A stretch of 9,968 nucleotides of DNA, from the NCBI GenBank assembly GCA_017958765.1, contig JAGDBY010000164.1, positions 1 through 9,968 on the forward strand, in the 5' to 3' direction. The notes below the pieces were generated by a model. It was given only the letters and a program-made list of their open reading frames with translations, did not search any database and was not told the origin of the DNA. The translations under genes and the position numbers were made by a program. The first letter of the stretch is position 1. Each line of letters starts with the position of its first letter. This document shows positions 5,794-9,968 of the stretch, one piece after another. This DNA is from Bacteroidales bacterium (GTDB lineage: Bacteria; Bacteroidota; Bacteroidia; Bacteroidales; UBA932).

Positions 5794-7197
5794 ATGAATA
5801 AATCAAATTTTATCATTGAGCTGAAGAACATATCCAAGTCTTACGGCAACAAAGTGGTTCTGGATAACGTCAGCTTGAATGTTAAAAAAGGTGAGTTTGT
5901 CACCATTCTTGGTCCTTCCGGATGTGGAAAAACAACACTGCTGCGCAGTATCGCCGGTTTTGTTACCCCCGATGAAGGTCAAATTTATTTAAATGGGGAG
6001 CTGATCAACGAAATGCCCCCTTACGAAAGACAATTGAACACAGTCTTTCAGCGTTATGCACTTTTCCCGCACTTAAACGTATTTGAAAATATAGCTTTCG
6101 GACTCAAACTGCAGAAACTCCCTAAGGATGAGATAGAAAAGAGAGTCCGCAAAGTTCTTAAGCTCGTAAGCATGTCCGACTACGAATGGCGTGACGTGGA
6201 GTCACTCTCCGGCGGACAGCAGCAGCGTGTGGCCATCGCCCGTGCGATTGTCAACCGCCCTCAGGTGCTTCTCCTCGACGAGCCGCTTGCAGCCCTCGAC
6301 CTGAAGATGCGCCACGATATGCAGATGGAGCTTAAGGAGATGCATAAAAACCTGGGTATTACATTTATCTATGTTACCCACGATCAGGAAGAAGCCCTCA
6401 CCCTGAGCGACACCATCGTAGTTATGAACGACGGCGTCATCCAACAGGTAGGCAATCCTATAGACATATACAACGAGCCTATAAATCCTTTCGTAGCTGA
6501 CTTTATAGGCGAAAGCAATATCCTCAACGCCAAGATGATAGAAGACCGCAAGGTCGAGTTTATGAATCACGAATTCGAGTGCGTTGACGAGAATATGGGC
6601 GTCAACAATCCGGTGGACGTAGTGGTCAGGCCGGAAGACATCTACATTCTCCCTGACAAAGACAACCCTGCAGCTATGATGACGGCAAAGGTGATGACCT
6701 CCATCTTCAAGGGAGTCCACTACGAGATGACCGTCATTACCGAGAATGGCTACGAGCTGATGATTCAGGACTACAACTGCTTCGAGGTAGGCAGCGAAGT
6801 GGGCCTGATCATCCGTCCTAACGACATCCACGTGATGAAGAAAGAGCGCCTCCAGAATACATTCAAAGGCACTATGGCCGACAGCACCCACGTGAAGATG
6901 CTCGGCGGAGTGTTCGAGTGCAAGGAGCAGTCTTGGGCTGAAGGGGGCGAAGACGTTCTGGTTAACGTAGCTTTCAAGGCCGTGGATATGATGGACGACA
7001 CCGAAGACGGAGTTGTGGATGCTGACGTACAGGTTATTCTGTATATGGGTAACCACTACCACCTGAGAATAAGGACGCTGGAGTCCCGCGAGGCTGTTTT
7101 TGTAGACACCAACGACATCTGGGACGAAGGCGACATAGTCGGAATCAAGATTCTTCCTAAGGACATAAAAATAAACAGAGTAGCAAATGAAGCGTAA
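5794..7197 (+). CDS. potA: Polyamine ABC importer ATPase PotA, with duplicated C-terminal regulatory module
   Basis: The cytoplasmic ATPase that powers spermidine/putrescine import through PotBC. The nucleotide-binding domain occupies about residues 7-240, with all motifs intact: Walker A GPSGCGKTT (40-48), Q-loop VFQRYALFPH (84-93, Q86), signature LSGGQQQR (138-145), Walker B LLLDEP (159-164, E163) and switch H196 in VTHDQEE. The remaining roughly 225 residues are a TOBE-type region that looks like two tandem copies, about 241-349 and 350-463. Matching pieces include FECVDE (261-266) with FECKEQ (374-379), and HYEMTVITENG (309-319) with HYHLRIRTLES (421-431). Each copy ends alike, IIRPNDIHVM and IKILPKDIKIN. 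At 467 residues it is about 90 longer than the E. coli protein as I recall it. It is the first gene of the pot operon and overlaps potB by 11 bases. ABC importers of this type share domains widely, so the polyamine assignment rests mainly on potBCD. Confidence 0.93.
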   Translation: MNKSNFIIELKNISKSYGNKVVLDNVSLNVKKGEFVTILGPSGCGKTTLLRSIAGFVTPDEGQIYLNGELINEMPPYERQLNTVFQRYALFPHLNVFENIAFGLKLQKLPKDEIEKRVRKVLKLVSMSDYEWRDVESLSGGQQQRVAIARAIVNRPQVLLLDEPLAALDLKMRHDMQMELKEMHKNLGITFIYVTHDQEEALTLSDTIVVMNDGVIQQVGNPIDIYNEPINPFVADFIGESNILNAKMIEDRKVEFMNHEFECVDENMGVNNPVDVVVRPEDIYILPDKDNPAAMMTAKVMTSIFKGVHYEMTVITENGYELMIQDYNCFEVGSEVGLIIRPNDIHVMKKERLQNTFKGTMADSTHVKMLGGVFECKEQSWAEGGEDVLVNVAFKAVDMMDDTEDGVVDADVQVILYMGNHYHLRIRTLESREAVFVDTNDIWDEGDIVGIKILPKDIKINRVANEA

Positions 7198-7984
7198 CCT
7201 TTTGAGATTGGCAGGCAAAAGGGGAGCTTGGGGCTTTCCGTACCTCATTTTTATGTTGATCTTCGTGCTGCTCCCTCTGATTTTGGTGGGAGTGTACGCA
7301 TTCACCGATCACGCGGGACATTTCACACTTGCCAATTTCGGACAGTTCTTCAACCAGTCCAAAGACATAAACACATTCCTCTACTCACTCGGAATAGCGA
7401 TAATCACCACCCTGATATGCATTCTGATAGGATATCCTATCGCCTACATTCTCAGCAATGCGAATCTGTGCAAATCCGAAGTGATGGTGATGCTGTTCAT
7501 CCTTCCGATGTGGGTAAACGTCCTTGTACGCACCCTGGCTACGGTAGCGCTGTTCGGATTCGTGGGAATTCCTCTCGGAGAAGGGGCGCTGATATTCGGT
7601 ATGGTGTACAACTTCCTGCCGTTTATGATTCTCCCTATCTACAATGTCCTCAAGAAGATGGACAAGAGCTATATAGAAGCGGCCCAGGATATGGGAGCCT
7701 CTCCTGCCAAGGTGTTCACCAAAGTCATCTTCCCTCTCTCAATGCCGGGAGTTATCAGCGGAGTGATGATGGTGTTTATGCCTACCATCTCCACCTTCGC
7801 AATTTCCGAGCTTCTTACAATGAACAAGATCAAGCTGTTCGGTACTACGATTCAGGAGAATATCAACAACGGTCTCTGGAACTACGGTTCGGTACTGGCC
7901 TTGCTGATGCTGGTTATAATTCTCATAACCACATGGGTAACAGACAGTAACGACACCTCTGAAAGCGCGGGAGGGCTTATATGA
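7187..7984 (+). CDS. potB: Polyamine ABC importer permease PotB
   Basis: One half of the inner-membrane channel for spermidine/putrescine, paired with PotC. It is 265 residues with about six hydrophobic segments, near 17-39, 66-90, 99-124, 134-154, 187-208 and 236-251. The cytoplasmic EAA loop that docks onto PotA reads YIEAAQDMGASPAKVF (162-177) followed by VIFPLSMPGVISG (180-192), a close match to the binding-protein-dependent permease consensus. The start at 7187 overlaps the end of potA by 11 bases in a different frame, implying translational coupling. The N-terminus is short and basic before the first membrane helix, which supports this ATG. Confidence 0.93.
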   Translation: MKRNLLRLAGKRGAWGFPYLIFMLIFVLLPLILVGVYAFTDHAGHFTLANFGQFFNQSKDINTFLYSLGIAIITTLICILIGYPIAYILSNANLCKSEVMVMLFILPMWVNVLVRTLATVALFGFVGIPLGEGALIFGMVYNFLPFMILPIYNVLKKMDKSYIEAAQDMGASPAKVFTKVIFPLSMPGVISGVMMVFMPTISTFAISELLTMNKIKLFGTTIQENINNGLWNYGSVLALLMLVIILITTWVTDSNDTSESAGGLI

Positions 7985-8784
7985 TGAAGAAGTTCTTTGC
8001 GCAGGCATATCTCTGGCTGATCCTCATCCTCCTGTACGCTCCGATAGTGATTATCGCGGTGTTCTCGTTCACCGAGGCTAAAGTTCTCGGCAACTGGACC
8101 GGATTCTCCTTCAATCTCTACACCAACCTGTTCGAGGGAGGAGTCAACAACTCTCTGATGAAGGCCATCGGGAATACGGCTATCATAGGTATCGTGTCGG
8201 CTACATTCTCCACCATCCTGGGGACAATAGCCGCCATCGGCATCTTCAACGCCCAGAACAAGCGTTACAAGATGGTGATGACAAGCCTGAACAACATCCC
8301 TATCCTGAATCCCGACATCATCACAGGTATCTCCCTGTTCCTGCTCTTCGTAAGTATCGGAGTCACACAGGGTTACACCACACTTACCCTCTGCCACATC
8401 ACCTTCTGTACCCCGTATGTGGTGCTGAGCGTGATGCCGCGTCTCCAGCAGATGAACCCTAACACCTATGAGGCGGCCCTCGACTTGGGAGCCACCCCGT
8501 TCTACGCTCTGAGGAAGATTATCATCCCTCAGATCAAATCGGGTATGATAAGCGGATTCATCCTGGCTTTCACCCTATCAATCGACGATTTTGAAGTGTC
8601 TGTATTCAACCTCGGTACAAACGGTTTGGAGACACTTTCCACCTTCATATACGCAGACTCCCGTAAAGGAGGCTTGACTCCGGAGCTGCGTCCGCTATCA
8701 ACCATTATTTTCTTAACCGTTCTGATTTTGCTTCTGATTGTAAATTACAGATCAGCAAAGGCGAACAAAAAACAAACCGCTTAA
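7981..8784 (+). CDS. potC: Polyamine ABC importer permease PotC
   Basis: The second channel subunit of the importer, 267 residues, with hydrophobic segments near 10-30, 63-88, 113-128, 135-152, 187-204 and 239-256. Its EAA loop is TYEAALDLGATPFYAL (162-177), followed by IIPQIKSGMISGF (181-193). The stretch FTLSIDDFEVSVFN (197-210) corresponds to the conserved segment of PotC-type permeases. It begins inside the end of potB with a 4-base ATGA overlap. Two Met codons in a row (7981 and 7984) make the exact start uncertain by one residue; only the first gives the ATGA overlap. The stop is 3 bases from the potD start. Confidence 0.93.
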   Translation: MMKKFFAQAYLWLILILLYAPIVIIAVFSFTEAKVLGNWTGFSFNLYTNLFEGGVNNSLMKAIGNTAIIGIVSATFSTILGTIAAIGIFNAQNKRYKMVMTSLNNIPILNPDIITGISLFLLFVSIGVTQGYTTLTLCHITFCTPYVVLSVMPRLQQMNPNTYEAALDLGATPFYALRKIIIPQIKSGMISGFILAFTLSIDDFEVSVFNLGTNGLETLSTFIYADSRKGGLTPELRPLSTIIFLTVLILLLIVNYRSAKANKKQTA

Positions 8785-8787
8785 AAA

Positions 8788-9968
8788 ATGAAAAGAATTT
8801 TCTTTTTTCTTGCAGTGATTGCAGGAGTTTTATTTCAGTCCAATTCTCTCTTCGGACAGCAGTTGGACCGTGAACACACTCTGAAGATTTACAACTGGAG
8901 TGACTACATTGACGAGGACCTTCTCGGCGAGTTCGAGCAATGGTACAAAGAGCAGACCGGAGAGCCTGTAAAGGTGATTTACCAGCTGTTCGACATCAAT
9001 GAAGTGATGTTGGCAAAGATTGAAAAAGGTCATTCTGACTACGACCTTACCTGTCCTTCCGACTATATTATCGAAAGAATGCTGCGCAAAGGGCTTCTTC
9101 TCCCTATCAACAAAGATTTCGGAGACACCCCGAACTATATAGGCAACGTTTCCCCTTTTATGGTGGATAAAATCGGTAAGATAGATGCTGACGGACTGAA
9201 TCCGAGCGACTACACCGTAGGTTATATGTGGGGAACAAGCGGATTCCTGTACAACGAGAAGTTTGTCACCGAAGAGGAACTCTCTTCCTGGTCAGCTCTC
9301 TGGAATCCTAAATTCGAAGGCAAAATCTTGATGAAAGATGCCCCTAGAGATGTCTACAGCCCGCTTCTCATCTATGCCAACTATGACAAAATCAAGAGCG
9401 GCGAAGTGGATATGGAGCAGCTTATGTTCGATATGTCCGACGAGTCTATAGCTGTGGTTGAGGAACTCCTCAACAGGGCAAAACCTAACATCTACGGTTG
9501 GGAGGCCGATTTCGGCAAAGAGATTATGACTCAGGACAAAGCCTGGTTCAATCTGACCTGGAGCGGCGACGCTGAATGGGCTATCAGAGAGGCTGAGGAT
9601 GTCGGAGTAACCCTCAAATACACCATCCCTATGGAGGGAAGCAACTACTGGTTCGACGGTTGGGTAATCCCTAAATATGCCGTAAATACCAAGGCTGCAA
9701 GCTATTTCATCAACTTTATGTGCCGCAGCGAAAGCGCCATCCGCAATATGGACGTTATCGGCTATGTGAGCGCAGTTGCTTCTCCTGAAGTGTTGGAGCA
9801 GATGCAGCAGCAGAGCATAGAGAACGGCGAGACCGAAGTTAGGGATATGACCTACTTCTTCGGCGAAGGGGCTGAGAATGTTATTCTCAACAAGGTAATG
9901 TACCCTGACAAAGAGACCTTCGACAGACTTGCCCTTATGCACGATACCGGCGACCGCGCGCAGGCTAT
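8788..9968 (+). CDS. potD: Polyamine-binding protein PotD (3' truncated by window edge)
   Basis: The periplasmic substrate-binding protein that delivers spermidine or putrescine to PotBC. The frame is open from the ATG at 8788 to the window end (393 complete codons) without a stop. Residues 1-23 form a Sec signal peptide (basic start, hydrophobic core, then SNSLFGQQ). There is no lipobox cysteine, so it should be a soluble periplasmic protein. Against the E. coli PotD sequence as I remember it, the ligand-site positions are kept: YNWSDY (35-40, W37 and Y40), PSDYIIE (90-96), DAPRD (184-188) replacing DARE with an inserted Pro, WSGDAEW (258-264), NYWFDGW (286-292, W288 and D290) and IGYVS (324-328). 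Aromatic and acidic residues at these places are what a polyamine site needs. Spermidine versus putrescine preference cannot be called. The true length should be only modestly greater than what is seen. Confidence 0.95.
   Translation, partial: MKRIFFFLAVIAGVLFQSNSLFGQQLDREHTLKIYNWSDYIDEDLLGEFEQWYKEQTGEPVKVIYQLFDINEVMLAKIEKGHSDYDLTCPSDYIIERMLRKGLLLPINKDFGDTPNYIGNVSPFMVDKIGKIDADGLNPSDYTVGYMWGTSGFLYNEKFVTEEELSSWSALWNPKFEGKILMKDAPRDVYSPLLIYANYDKIKSGEVDMEQLMFDMSDESIAVVEELLNRAKPNIYGWEADFGKEIMTQDKAWFNLTWSGDAEWAIREAEDVGVTLKYTIPMEGSNYWFDGWVIPKYAVNTKAASYFINFMCRSESAIRNMDVIGYVSAVASPEVLEQMQQQSIENGETEVRDMTYFFGEGAENVILNKVMYPDKETFDRLALMHDTGDRAQA

Noticed and set aside
6202..7305. A 367-residue minus-strand open frame antisense to potA
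   Set aside because: It is a shadow of strongly coding sequence with complete ABC motifs. The antisense product is rich in His and Val with no domain, and it crosses the potA/potB junction.
9292..9942. A 216-residue minus-strand open frame near the right end
   Set aside because: It is antisense to potD, whose + strand frame keeps the signal peptide and the ligand-site residues.

Overview
The window reads as a chromosomal segment from a member of the Bacteroidota, probably Bacteroidales. The evidence is a TamL-type lipidated Omp85 protein, promoter-like boxes of the Bacteroidales form (TAnnTTTG, once with an upstream TTTG), A-rich translation starts without strong Shine-Dalgarno sequences, and a moderate base composition near 50% GC by eye. 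The genus cannot be fixed from this. No phage, plasmid, CRISPR, tRNA or rRNA signal is visible. Almost the whole window is core or near-core housekeeping and envelope DNA rather than an accessory island.

Left block (1-2609, + strand): the 3' end of an unidentified gene, a family-4 glycosyltransferase, and a secreted lipoprotein built from two DUF1080 (PF06439, 3-keto-disaccharide hydrolase-like) domains. The gaps are 4 and 5 bases, so this is very probably one transcript. It pairs a cytoplasmic sugar-transfer enzyme with a surface or periplasmic sugar-acting lipoprotein.

Middle (2610-4965): a palindromic intergenic element of about 160 bp (2612-2773) sits between two converging genes. It has 30-base arms and a GAAA-capped terminator hairpin at its centre. 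On the minus strand follows a TamL/TamA-type Omp85 outer-membrane assembly lipoprotein (2790-4910). Its promoter region overlaps that of the divergent gene on the other side.

Right block (4966-9968, + strand): a SpoU/TrmH-family RNA 2'-O-methyltransferase, then a promoter-bearing gap, then a complete polyamine ABC importer operon potA-potB-potC-potD. The junctions are an 11-bp overlap, a 4-bp ATGA overlap and a 3-bp gap. PotD is cut by the window end. PotD captures spermidine or putrescine in the periplasm, PotB and PotC form the inner-membrane channel, and PotA drives it with ATP. PotA is about 90 residues longer than my recollection of the E. coli protein because its C-terminal regulatory (TOBE-type) module appears twice in tandem. 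That duplication and the palindromic element are the two observations most worth a second look. I see no clearly new multi-gene system here.
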